DNA from: Jacaranda mimosifolia
Lineage: Eukaryota; Streptophyta; Magnoliopsida; Lamiales; Bignoniaceae
Assembly (NCBI GenBank): GCA_018894105.1
Contig: CM032121.1
Coordinates: 36,550,230-36,614,229, forward strand
Length of the DNA: 64,000 nucleotides
Direction of reading: 5' to 3'
Below are positions 1 through 10,158 of this stretch, piece after piece. The translations under genes and the position numbers were made by a program. Numbering within the stretch: position 1 is the stretch's first letter; each line of letters starts with the position of its first letter. The notes below the pieces were generated by a model that saw only the letters and a program-made list of their open reading frames with translations, ran no database searches and was not told where the DNA came from.

Positions 1-579
1 CGTGACACAGGTACTCCGATTTCGATCTGTATTGGGCTTAACCCAAAGGTGGATATCTTTCGTTGATGATGTTTGAGAATCCTGCAATCAAGGCAAACGT
101 TAGGCTAGCCGAGCGGCCCTCGGCTTAGGCCCTCCGACGCTCAAGTCAGTATCAGATTCGTCTCCTAATCTTGAGCAACGAAGTAAGGTAGTTCGAGAGT
201 GTATCAGTGCATACCTCGTGAGGCCAGATAGAGAAGTTCTTATATTCTTCCCCTTGTAGGAAATGACAAGTGAGCCCTTGGCTTACCTTTGGGGTCTTTA
301 GCCTCCTCCAAGGGGCAATTAGTCTATTCCCCCATTTGAATTTTGCCAGCCAGATGTCTTTTCATGCTACAGGACGAGACGGTATACGGTGTGGCGCCTG
401 CCGTGTCAAACAGTGAGGGGATGGCATGCGCCATTAATGTGGTGGCGTGGTGCCAGTCAACGCATTTAATGCGGTGGCAGAGTACTGTGCAGAATTCGAC
501 CTCCTGTCGGCCTGACGGAGGTCGAATATGGTCGATATTATCCGAGGGCTCTGAGGCGCCCGCCTGGGCCTGGGGGAGA

Positions 580-1049
580 CTGGTCAGACAGAGTCGACGT
601 GTCCCATGGGCCCTAGGCCGTTGTCTGAACTTTGCGCCTTTAGGGCCACCGCCTGGTCGAACATAGTCGACGTGTCCCGTGGGCCCTGGGCCGTTGTCTG
701 AACGTTGGGCCTTTTGGGCCACCGCCTGGTCGAACATAGTCGACGTGTCCCGTGGGCTGACCTAGGATAATAAGCTCATGAGCTTGGTCTTAGCTCCCTT
801 CTTTTTGTTTTGGGTGTGAAGCAGTGTCAAACCAAAATACCCAACAAGCATTAGCTCTCCTGAAAAAGAGGTGATCCAGCCGCACCTTCCAGTATGGCTA
901 CCTTGTTACGACTTCACTCCAGTCACTAGCCCCGCCCTGGGCCGTTGTCTGAACGTTGGGCCTTTTGGGGCCATTGCCTGGTCGAACGAGGTCGACGTGG
1001 CTCATGGGCCCTGGGCCGTTGTCTGAATGTTGGGCCTTTTGGGCCACCC
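580..1049. repeat. 73-bp tandem repeat, interrupted
   Basis: Copies run at about 580-607 (partial), 608-680, 681-753, 934-1005 and 1006-1049 (partial). Each full unit is 72-73 bp and contains the words GGCCGTTGTCTGAAC, GCCTGGTCGAAC and GTCGACGTG. Copies 608-680 and 681-753 are adjacent and nearly identical. The array is interrupted between 754 and 933, and most of that gap is plastid-like DNA. Confidence 0.85.
790..936 (-). other. Nuclear plastid DNA insert: 16S rRNA 3' end plus downstream spacer
   Basis: On the minus strand this reads as the 3' end of a plastid 16S rRNA gene. It includes the conserved stretch around AAGTCGTAACAAGGTA and the anti-Shine-Dalgarno neighbourhood GGATCACCTC at about 871-878, followed by the start of the plastid 16S-trnI spacer (the stretch with TTGGGTATTTTGG). 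The normally invariant CTCCTTTT end is altered here to CTCTTTTT. It is a decayed fragment of about 147 bp, not a working rRNA gene. Recognition is from knowledge of plastid 16S sequence; the ends are accurate to a few bases because both junctions share GC-rich words with the surrounding repeat. Confidence 0.88.
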
Positions 1050-1050
1050 T

Positions 1051-1515
1051 ATATCAATAATTGTTGCTCATGTGTCTTAATTTGTACTGAATTGATGGAG
1101 TAAGATCACAAGGTAAAGTTTGAAGCCGTATGTTGAAAATAGTGATGTTGCAGCGCTAAAAATTCCATCGTAGTACGATTGTTTATATTCTATTTTGTTA
1201 GAAACCCTAAAATTTTGGTAATCTTAAGTATTTTGTTAGATTTTGAGAGAGGCAAACCATTTTAAATGTGTAATTGAACTTGGGCTTGAATGAAAATCAC
1301 ACAGAGAGAAAGTTGAGTATTGTGAGATCGAGAATAAATCAAGAATTCTTATGCTTCTCTCTTTTTCATGCTTGAATAAAGGTCATTCAATCGAAATTCA
1401 ACCATTAAATCTTACATTTCACTCATTTTCTTGTGTCCAATTTCTTATTTATTTCGTATTTATTAAGCATCAAGTTGATCAATTTTGCAACAAAAATAGT
1501 CTTAACTAAAGTTAC
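1051..1515. other. AT-rich spacer, no gene seen
   Basis: Low-complexity AT-rich sequence between the GC-rich repeat block and the Mutator-like element. No open frame, RNA gene or repeat boundary could be supported here. Confidence 0.6.
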
Positions 1516-3118
1516 GAGCTAATTGCAAAAAATCCCCCTGTGTTATTTCGAATTGTCAAAAAAAACCCTGAGTTATGAATTTAAGCAAAAGCTGCTCTCA
1601 TATTACAATTTCAGTTGCTCACCGCCCCTCACATCCATTTGCTCGTTAACTAATTATTTCTTGATGAAAATACCCCCATTTGATTACACGATTTTTACTG
1701 CCCCTTTTTTCACTGTTTCTTCAAGAACTCCTTTGTTGAAAATTAGGACTTGCTAACATGAGAATCTCCCAAATTATTTTTTATGAATTTGAAATAAAAA
1801 ACACTTACAAAACTTAAACAATCTAATAATAAAGTGCTTGAATGCTTTGGGCTGGCACCTTTGGCTCAAGAGATTTGCTGCGCAACATTAAAGGGAGATT
1901 ATTGTTTTGATTAGGGGTAATTTTGCTGTATAGAGGCTGTTTAGTGGAAGTTAGTTCCTAATGAAAAAATTTTACTGTTGGAAATTTTGTTGCATTTGTA
2001 CAGTTGAAAATTTTTGCTGCATTTTTGCAATTGAAAACTTTTGTTGCTGCTAAATTGTGAACTAATTCAGTCATGCTTCCACATAGTGTATTGTGTTGTA
2101 ACTTGAATATGATGATTTTATTTTTTTAGAACAATTTTGTCATGGCTTGTTGTTGGCATGATCTAAAAAGCCAGTTCTTGCAGTTGCTTTTGCTGCACAG
2201 TTAATGTGCTTGGTGGCTTCAAATTGCTGGAATTTGTTCTTGATGCTGGTGCCCAAATTAAATGAATATTGGAAATAAGAAGCCATTGAAAATGCATTTC
2301 AGAATTTTAGTTTTTGAATGCTCATATTGCTACTAAAATTTTGGGTTGTTGGATGGGATTGCTTGGGATGTTTAAGGTTATCTTTTAAATCTACGGACCA
2401 TTAAATTTTTGTTGCTAATTTGATTTAGAAGCATGACTCCATGTTGAAATTTCTTTTAATTTAAGTGGCTGAATATTTTGATTTTGAGCCTGGACGTGTA
2501 ATAGAATTGCAATTTGATTTGCATGAAATCTATTGTCCCTTGTTTTTTATCATTGAGAATTTGGTGGAATGAGGATTCAGATAAATATTTTAGATACTAA
2601 TGCTTAATTTTTATCGCTGAGAATTCCGTTGGATTAAGGAATTGAACTTTGGACCTTTTGGCTTGTCCTTGGCACCCCCCCGCCCCCCGCGAAATGTTTA
2701 ATTGCAAAAATGTCTAAAAATGACTTTTCAATTGTTAAATACAAATACTGATCACACAAGGAACATGTGCATAACACTATTGGGCTAATAAGGGTCTCAA
2801 TGCCTTTAACTATATAAACAAGGGATTTTTTTTGACAATTGAAGTTACACCGGGGGGTCATTGCCTCTAAAACATTTTACAAGGGGATTTTTTGCAATTA
2901 TCTCGTAAAAAAAAAGTCTAATAAAAGGGTACAAAAAAGACTTTTTAATTGATAAATATAAATACCAGTCACACAAGGAGCGCGTGTATAACACGATTGC
3001 CACCCCTAGGCCTAAATGCCTTTGACTATATAACACAAAGGGTTTTTGACAATTAGAATTACATAATGGGATAATTGCCTATGAGATATTTCACAGGGGG
3101 AATTTTTGCAATTATCTC
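1516..3118. mobile_element. Mutator-like non-autonomous element with 10-bp target duplication
   Basis: The left end GAGCTAATTGCAAAAAATCC and the reverse complement of the right end (GAGATAATTGCAAAAATTCC) match over about 28 bp and both continue into CCCTGTG. The element is flanked by CTAAAGTTAC (1506-1515) and CTAAAATTAC (3119-3128), a 10-bp target duplication with one mismatch. A 9-11 bp duplication is typical of Mutator-like elements. No transposase frame is present, so it is non-autonomous. The right arm has been duplicated in tandem. Confidence 0.8.
2690..3118. repeat. Tandem duplication of the right arm of the Mutator-like element
   Basis: About 2690-2906 and 2915-3118 are diverged copies of one unit of about 210 bp. 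Both contain, in the same order, CACACAAGGA, ATGCCTTT, ACTATATAA, a TTGACAATT stretch and a terminal TTTTTGCAATTATCTC. The internal end at 2886-2906 is therefore a second copy of the element terminus. Confidence 0.7.
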
Positions 3119-3532
3119 CTAAAATTACATAACATCCTTGTGCATGAACATCTATGCCCTTCATTACAAATATTTTTTGAGTTATTGCAATGTTTAATCA
3201 AATTATCACTCGATTAGAGATAAATGCATAGTTTGCTAATAAGTTCTTGTAACTATTAATAGATCCATCGCAAGTTTGACTTCCCTAAAAGCAGTTGAGT
3301 TGAAGAAATAACAACAATCCTCTATTAAAAAAATTAATAATCGAACTATGTGACGAAGGCATTTTCCGTAAATACGTTGATGGGAGAGGGCAAGTGATAA
3401 AATAAAGCTAAGGTTAAAAATTTCGTTATCATCATCTTATCTGTTATATTTCTTTCCAAATCCCATGCCGTCTCAAAGGAGTACTGCTACTGCTATTCCT
3501 CAACATATGAAGTTTCCCCTTTACAAGAATTA

Positions 3533-4088
3533 ATGGAGAAGCTGCTACTAATCAGTAAAGTTCAAATTTTTAAGGGCACCTCTCATCCACAATGTCCCCA
3601 CTTCCCTCCAATATACTCTGAATCAAAGGCACAAACTATAACCAAATGGGCAACTCCTTCACTTTTCCACAAAGGGATTCATGGAAACAGCCAAGTTCTA
3701 GACAATCTGCTGAAGGTAAACTTAGCAAAAAAAGGATATTATAAGTACAATTTGTCTGGTTCGAGTTTGGAATTAGAATTCTTCTTCTTTTAACGTAAGC
3801 CATTAATATCTTTAGGTTTGCGGTGTGAGGAGGAGAAGAGCAAATATAGAGACTGATACTTATGTATTGATGGAACCTGGCAAGAATGAAGAATTTGTGT
3901 CTGAGGAAGAATTGCGTGATAGGTTGAAAGGGTGGCTGGAGAATTGGCCCGGCAAGGCTTTGCCGCCTGATCTTGCAAGATTTGATGCAGTTGATGATGC
4001 TGTTGAATACCTAGTAAAGTCTGTCTGCGAACTGGAAATTGATGGGGATGTTGGCTCACTTCAATGGTACCAAGTTCGCCTGGACTAG
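3533..4088 (+). CDS. CRR7: CRR7, chloroplast NDH complex assembly factor
   Basis: Two coding exons, 3533-3715 and 3816-4088, joined by a 100-bp GT-AG intron (3716-3815), give 151 residues, close to the length of known CRR7 proteins (about 158). The C-terminal 85 residues carry the family signature: [12 protein letters not shown], then [11 protein letters not shown], then [17 protein letters not shown], then [15 protein letters not shown] near the end. The first 60 residues are basic and rich in Ser, Lys and His and poorly conserved, as expected for a chloroplast transit peptide. CRR7 is a stromal factor needed to assemble the stromal arm (subcomplex A) of the plastid NADH dehydrogenase-like complex used in cyclic electron flow. 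The start at 3533 is the first ATG in this frame; an ATG just upstream (in AACATATG) runs into a stop in another frame. No breaks are seen. Confidence 0.93.
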
Positions 4089-4248
4089 ATATAGGATTTT
4101 TGTTTGTTCATAAAACTTGTTATTTGTGAATCTAAAATCTTTTTATATTTTATTTCTTTTTCATGGTTACATATAAGAGCTTGAATTGAGGATGGGTGAA
4201 ATCTTGTGAAGTTCACTTAATTTTACATAAATGTGGGGAGGTTATAAA

Positions 4249-4921
4249 CAAGGTTCGCCGAAACACCAATAAATCGGCTGGAATGATCGTTTTGGTACCG
4301 GAACGGAGCTTGGGGTTCCGGCATGATGGTGGTGAATAGCCACAATTCAAATCAGCCGCAACACTCCGAGAAATCAATCGGAACACCCCAACAATCCAAT
4401 CCAATTTTTCGGATTGTCGAGGCTGATTTGATGCAGAAAAACCTAATTTCAGACTAAATGCTTTTGGGAAAGATTGGAACTAGGGTATAGTGGTGGTGGT
4501 GGTGGTGGTGGTGGTGGGGGTGGGGGGGGTGTTGGGGTTCAGCAAACTTAGATTGGTAATTAGTAGAATTGAGAATACAGAGAAGCTGATAGAATTAGTT
4601 TGAATAAAGGAGACAAAGTAGAGCTGGACCGGAGGCGGTAGAGGGTTAGGATTGTCGATGGGTGTTAGCTTTGTTGCAGATACTCTTTTGAAGGTATTGT
4701 TTTAATATATCTTCCTATTAATTCATTTAAAATTGTATTTTATGTGCATTTTTTAACTTCTAAGTGTAAAATATTTTAGTAATTAAACATATATTATTAA
4801 TATATAATATAAAAATTTTAAAGTACTTTAAACCATAAAATGAGCGGACTGGCCGGATAGTTCCACAACGTTGCAATGAAACTCGCTATTTCGATCTCCG
4901 CAACCGTTCCGACAAACTATG
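4249..4921. mobile_element. Probable hAT-like non-autonomous element
   Basis: The ends CAAGGTTCGCCGAAAC and, in reverse complement, CATAGTTTGTCGGAAC match at 11 of 16 positions. The flanks GTTATAAA (4241-4248) and ATTATAAA (4922-4929) form an 8-bp direct repeat with one mismatch, the size typical of hAT elements. No transposase frame is present. The TIR match is imperfect and the flank is AT-rich, so chance is possible. Confidence 0.5.
4491..4535 (+). repeat. (TGG)n microsatellite running into a G tract
   Basis: About nine TGG units are followed by GGGGGTGGGGGGGGTG. The plus strand has enough G runs to form a G-quadruplex. It lies inside the probable hAT-like element. Confidence 0.9.
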
Positions 4922-5285
4922 ATTATAAATAGTTTAAATGATTAAATAATTTATTAATATCTCCACACTTACAATAATTCAATAATTCAAAGTAGGTGGT
5001 TACATTAACAATAAATGAAACTCATGACTCGATGATCATAGTTTGATAACTCTCATCTTTCTATACCAATTTTCCGACATAAACAACAAAAACAAGGACT
5101 AATGTAAATTCATCAATTTTAACACTTGTCAGTTTGACACAGACCAAATTCCTGAAGTTGCAGGGCTTGAATCTGCAATGGCCAAAAAATTCCATCAAAA
5201 AGTGTCGGCGGATATCAATGACATATAGAAGAAGAACTATGAAATCGTGCTTTGATGATATCTTGGGCTAGTGGATCAAAAATTT

Positions 5286-5609
5286 TCAAGATTCTTGAAT
5301 GAATTTCAGTACCTTAGGCTGACTGGCAGAGGGCGGCAAGAGCTTGCAGCCCTTTCTGCTTCTGGCAAGAATTCCTCTGGTCACCGGCGACACAATTTGA
5401 TCAGTCGGGCTAGTGTACCTTTCGGTGTATTTGAATGCCTTGGGGACCTTTAGCCGGTCCGGTGTGCCGTTCTTACCGGAACTACAGATGGGACTTTGAG
5501 ATTTCTGATCAGTAGCACTGTTGGCTGATTGATTTGGTGGGGGTGGTGTGTTTTGGTCACAGTCTGTGGGGATTTTGGGTAGTGGAGTTTCAAGTTTTGT
5601 TGTATCCAT
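5286..5609 (-). CDS. SIAMESE-related-like small protein (putative CDK inhibitor, SMR11-type)
   Basis: Single exon of 107 codons starting at the ATG at 5607-5609. The first half is polar and rich in Pro, Asn, Ser and Thr. The second half carries a compact conserved block at about residues 53-85: LKVPKAFKY, then ERYTSPTDQIVSPVTRG, then LLPPSASQPK. I associate this block with plant proteins annotated as SIAMESE-related cyclin-dependent kinase inhibitors of the SMR11 type. Short length and lack of introns also suit that family. If right, it would bind CDK-cyclin complexes in the nucleus and restrain division or promote endoreduplication. The family name is from memory and should be held loosely; that it is a real gene is better supported, because the block is clearly protein-like and the opposite-strand frame is not. 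Confidence 0.62.
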   Translation of the reverse strand: MDTTKLETPLPKIPTDCDQNTPPPPNQSANSATDQKSQSPICSSGKNGTPDRLKVPKAFKYTERYTSPTDQIVSPVTRGILARSRKGCKLLPPSASQPKVLKFIQES

Positions 5610-8002
5610 TTCAACTAATTTACAGGTAATCTAATTTAGTTGAAGAAGAGAGTTTTGAGTTTTTGTTGTAAGAATTGAAGAGGGGGCGTTTAATACAAGT
5701 GAGTGGAGTTGCCAAAGGTGACCGTTTGGGGATTCCAACGTTCGAATTAGTATTGGGGTGTCAAAGGTCATGAAAAAGGTGCAGTCATGCCAAACCTAAC
5801 GGAAATATTTGTATTATGTCAACAAGCAGACACATACAAAAGCACAATCTGAAAACACAAAAAGAAGAATATTTTCTTTTTGGACTTTGTATATTGGTGG
5901 TTGAATTTCTTTTTGTTGGTTGTTGATGGGTCTAGAGTCAGTGGAGCTCCGTTTTCTATTTTGAATGGCTTATCCCAGTTTAAGCCCATTTGTTTGATTC
6001 TAATTAGGTGGGTATGCCCTTTACGTCTTCTCCCTATGGATTATTTTGTTTAATGACATTTGGGGGTTCATATTCATTGGATCCAATGTTTTCTCCGAAA
6101 TGTGATTCATTTTGTAAGAGGGTCTCAAAATTTAGATTCAAATTCTACCTAACCTTTATTTTCTATTAATGCATAATATTTTTGTTCATCAGAGAGAGAG
6201 AGAGAGAGAGAGAGGGCAGAGCAAATTGAACCAATAGGGCTCGATGACGAATCTATTTGTACTAATTTTAGTAAGCATGAACCAGCTTTATCAAATTAAA
6301 CTAATTACATGACCATTACTATTATATTTACCTTTTAATTATCAGTTTTGTTTGAAGTTTAGGAGTAGAGAACAATCACATAATAATTATAATAATATTT
6401 GAAATTCTAGAATGCAAATATATCATTTGAGCTTATCCATAAATCATTATGCCATAATTGTATAGTCCGGCGGCTAGAAACATTTTTTTATACATATATG
6501 TATAAAAAAATAATGTCACTATAATCCATGAAATTGTGGAGTAATTTCAAAGCAAAAACCCTATTTAATAATCATTGACAATACGTTAAGAACAAAATAA
6601 ATGATAGGTGCCAATTCTTTTAACCTTCATCCTTCTTTCCCGGCCATAAAACAAGGAGCAGCAGCATTGCACACACACACACACACACACAGAGTAAAAA
6701 TAAATTAAATAAATAAATAAATCATTGCCAATTACTTACTATGGATCGATTTTCCCATATTCAGAACTGTTTCTCCTTTTCTCTCAAGGATTTTGATTCA
6801 AGTGATAGCTTAATTTAAATAGTTATTATTATTCAATTTGAGCAAAGATGAGTTTCTTTGATCAGTTCACTCAAATAATTTTTCTTACTATTTAATAATG
6901 TTCTATTTTGTGATAAGAAAGGAACACTGACTGAATGCTATGAATAAATAAGAAATTATTAATTTTGAAAATTTATTAATGTAGTTCTCAGTAAGTAGAG
7001 CTACTGTGTTACACACGATAAACCTATAAGATTACAACATGTGTTTGACAAGCCTCCAATATATGTCTAGGCCAGTATGGCAAACCTTCAATATATGTCC
7101 GACATATCATTTAACACATTCATAAATTAAATAAAAAATTAAATAAATTTATGACGAATTTGATATGAGTGATCAACGATTCCAACTTCATGCAAATAAA
7201 TTTCAGCCTACAATCCGAAGAATCAATGAATTTTTTGAATTAGTTCATTCTCATGAGATCGCAATTCTTTACCTGACTATTGTAATACGTGCATTCCTCA
7301 AAATATAAAAAACATAATGACTTAATATCATTCTCATCTTCCTCCAACTTATTCAATATTTTAAATAAAACTTGGGCTCTTGTGTGGCCAGGGAGTGGTT
7401 AGTGGAACATGCTAGATGACTTCATCTTTTAATAATTCTTTTTTTTTGTCACCATTTTCTCTTGAAAATTTTCAAAATTGGAAGGATGTTGAAGTGATGT
7501 GGGCAGATGTACTGTTTCATCACTTCAAGACAATGTGGGTTGGTCAACTGCACTGAACCGCGATTGGACTTTTTCCATTGCCTTTTTTTTTTTTTTTTTT
7601 TTTTTTGTTGTTGTAATTTCAACTGTATAACAAAGAAATTAAAAAATAAACAAATAAATAAATAAGACACAAACTACTAATAATAATTAATTGCATATGA
7701 GAAAAGGTTTTTCCGTCTCGCTGTGTCTGAAATCTCCAACTGCAGAATTTGCAGGATGCCAAGAGTGGTCCACAGTTTGAGCCCATTTTTCGACATCTTT
7801 AAAAGATATTTTTCAACTTTTCACTATTTAAAATCTCTTAAATTTATCAATGTTTTCAGTAAAAGTATTATTTATTTTTATATTTAAGTTTTTTTAGTTA
7901 AAGCTTGAAATTAAAAATGTCGATGAATTCTAGATTTATGGGGAGCATTTTCTAACCAACAATTCCTTATTTTGATAAAATAGGATTCACAATATTATGA
8001 TC
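5610..8002. other. Gene-free AT-rich region with microsatellites
   Basis: Apart from the sequence immediately upstream of the minus-strand gene ending at 5609, no gene is seen. It holds (AG)12 at 6191-6214, (CA)11 at 6670-6691 followed by AAAT-type repeats, and a 24-base T run at 7583-7606. The T run could be the reversed tail of a retroposed sequence, but no matching body or target duplication was found. Confidence 0.7.
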
Positions 8003-8748
8003 GTGTGGATATGTTTTCATTTTCATTCTTCGTTTTCAATATTTTTAAATTACAAAATTAATTATAATTTTAAAAATGAATTATAATACGTATATGGTTG
8101 AAAATTTAGATAGTTTATATTTTTTATGCTTAAAAAAGAGAGAATATTTTAAAATATATGAATTTTTTAATTATTTTGAAATAAGAATGAATATTTTATA
8201 TCAAATCTAATTTGAATTTTATTCATAATTGTGATAATAGAACGGTATAACAGATTTAGGAAAAATTGTAAATGAAAATAAGAAATATTTTCAATGATGA
8301 ATATAATTTGGTGGTTTTTTTTATTTTCAAAGAGTATTGAAAATGAAAATAGCTTGTGAGAACATAAACAAACGGGTTGTAATGGCCCATATGTTTTTGT
8401 TTTCTAAATCTATTTTTATTTTCTGCTGGAAAAAAAACAGAAAATCATCAACTTATCTACCATTTTCATAGATATTTTTTTTTAAAAAATATTCTTTCAG
8501 ACAAACTCTTACATCATCTCTCCATTTTCACTTTTTATTTTCTTCTACTACTGATCACATTTTTATGACTTTTAATACAAAAATACTATATTTTTCAAAT
8601 ACAACTCATTTTCAATCCTACATAATCATTACATTTTAAACAAAATATCCAAACAATATTTTATTTTCAAAATCACTTTTATAACTAACTTTTCACTATT
8701 TTTTTTAATCAAAAAATGAAAATACCTCCAGAAAACAAATCCAAACTG
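8003..8748. mobile_element. Two adjacent MITE-like elements, eroded
   Basis: 8003-8379 opens with GTGGATATGTTTTCATTTTC and closes with a sequence whose reverse complement is AACCCGTTTGTTTATG. 8383-8748 opens with GGCCCATATGTTTTTG and closes with a sequence whose reverse complement is AAGGCAGTTTGGATTTG. The 'GTTTG...TTTTC' terminal style and AT-rich inside match the MITEs elsewhere in this window. Target duplications are not clear, so boundaries are approximate. Confidence 0.45.
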
Positions 8749-9354
8749 CCTTAAGTATCCACTATAAAAATTCCTAGTCGCCTAACCATTGAGCTGCATC
8801 TTTATTAATTTCTTAGTTATGATTATAAATTATAGTCATAAATTTTCATTGCAAATATAATTATAAAAATTATTATTTGTCCTTAATCATGTTGGTGGCG
8901 AGAGCAATAAATCAGATGCACTAGAAAAATTAATATATATATATATATAAACAAAATATATATATATATAAACAAATGTACTCTTGATCTTTCATCTGTA
9001 TATAAATCGAATTAGGATAATCCAAGATATTGTATTCAGCATTTGATGCAATCAATAGATTGTTTTTATAATTATTTAGACACTAATTAGCCGGTAAATG
9101 AAATATTATTTCACTTTGACTCTTTTCCTAATATAGCAATAGACCTAATTAATTAACAAATCCTTAAAATGCAATTAGTTTAGTTTAGTAATCAAATGTA
9201 ATAACAGGAACAAAATCGAAGATTGATGTTCTTATTATATATGGTTGGAAAAGGAGAAGTCCATGCCCACAACACAAGCACACACCAAAAAAAGAAAAAA
9301 GGGAGACAAAAAGGGTTCGTACAAATTATATACAGTTGTGGGAGGAATTGTTTA
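8749..9354. other. AT-rich spacer with (AT)n microsatellites
   Basis: No gene seen. Two (AT)n runs lie at 8932-8948 and 8955-8970, separated by a short AAACAAAA-type linker; the rest is unremarkable AT-rich DNA. Confidence 0.6.
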
Positions 9355-9503
9355 GGCTTTATTTGTTTATAATTTGGGGCTTTTTGCCAAAATGATATGT
9401 AGGAAGTTTGGTTGGGGAATGTGCTAGTTATTTATTTGTATTTTGGATGGTAAGTAGATATTAAATTGAAAAAAAATTATTTGTTTGTTTGTGTTTTGAC
9501 AAG

Positions 9504-10158
9504 TGTTGTAACCCAGGAGAATCTATTGCAAAAATAATGAAATAATAGTAAAGTAATTCGATGAAATTATGACAACAAAATTTAACGTAGTTCGACGATG
9601 TGCCTAATCCACCTAACAAGGAAAAGAAATTTTATTGATCTCAAATCAAGTGCAAGTACAAATTTGAATCTCACAAATCTCACGAAAACACCTAACACCC
9701 TCGTTCTAAACTCCGTCTTGAGAGGATTACTCAAAAGCAGTAAAGAAACCCTTGTGTTATGTTCATGATTCTTTCTTGGAAGAAAAAATGCTAAATTTTT
9801 ACCCGAAAAATGAAGCCCAATGCCCGTGGGCCTGTGTCTTCCACTGAGGCGCACAAAACTTGCGCCCCAACACGCCTTTCTTGTACTAGGGCAAAAACTT
9901 TGTGCTGGGACGCAAAAAACTTGTCCCCCGGCGCAAAGTTACTGTTCACTGCACGCCGGGACGCACAACGCGTGTTTTCATGCCTTTTTCACCCCTGTAC
10001 ATGCCTTGGCGCTCCTTACCTTGCGCCCCCGTATGCGGTGTCCTTCCAACATGCATTAGGGTGTGTTCTCAAGCCCACTTCGATTACTTTCCTTCGTTTC
10101 GCCTCCATTTCTTTCATTCCTTATCAATTTTACCTCAAATTTCAAGGTAAAATCAACA
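9504..10158 (-). repeat. 3' LTR of the copia element
   Basis: 655 bp, TG...CA ends. Compared with the other LTR it is about 39 bp longer and has many substitutions, so the insertion is not recent. It contains a GC-rich stretch with repeated GGCGC/TGCGCC words around 9840-10040. Confidence 0.93.

Larger units (their letters stand above)
1..1050. repeat. GC-rich repeat-derived block, possibly an LTR fragment
   Basis: This block is clearly more GC-rich than the AT-rich DNA that follows and has no credible coding frame; its two overlapping open frames on opposite strands look like chance. It is rich in TCGA and GGCC words, contains an internal 73-bp tandem repeat and is cut off by the window edge. 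The style (long, GC-rich, non-coding, with internal repeats) suits an LTR or internal region of a Ty3/gypsy-type or non-autonomous LTR element, but neither an LTR end nor a primer-binding site was found, so that assignment is only inferred. Confidence 0.45.

Noticed and set aside
324..737. Overlapping open frames on both strands (343-666 and 324-737)
   Set aside because: They run through the GC-rich tandem repeat on opposite strands, have no family features and look like composition artefacts.
866..936. A functional 16S rRNA gene
   Set aside because: Only the last 70 or so bases are present, with changes at invariant positions, and the surroundings are nuclear repeats.
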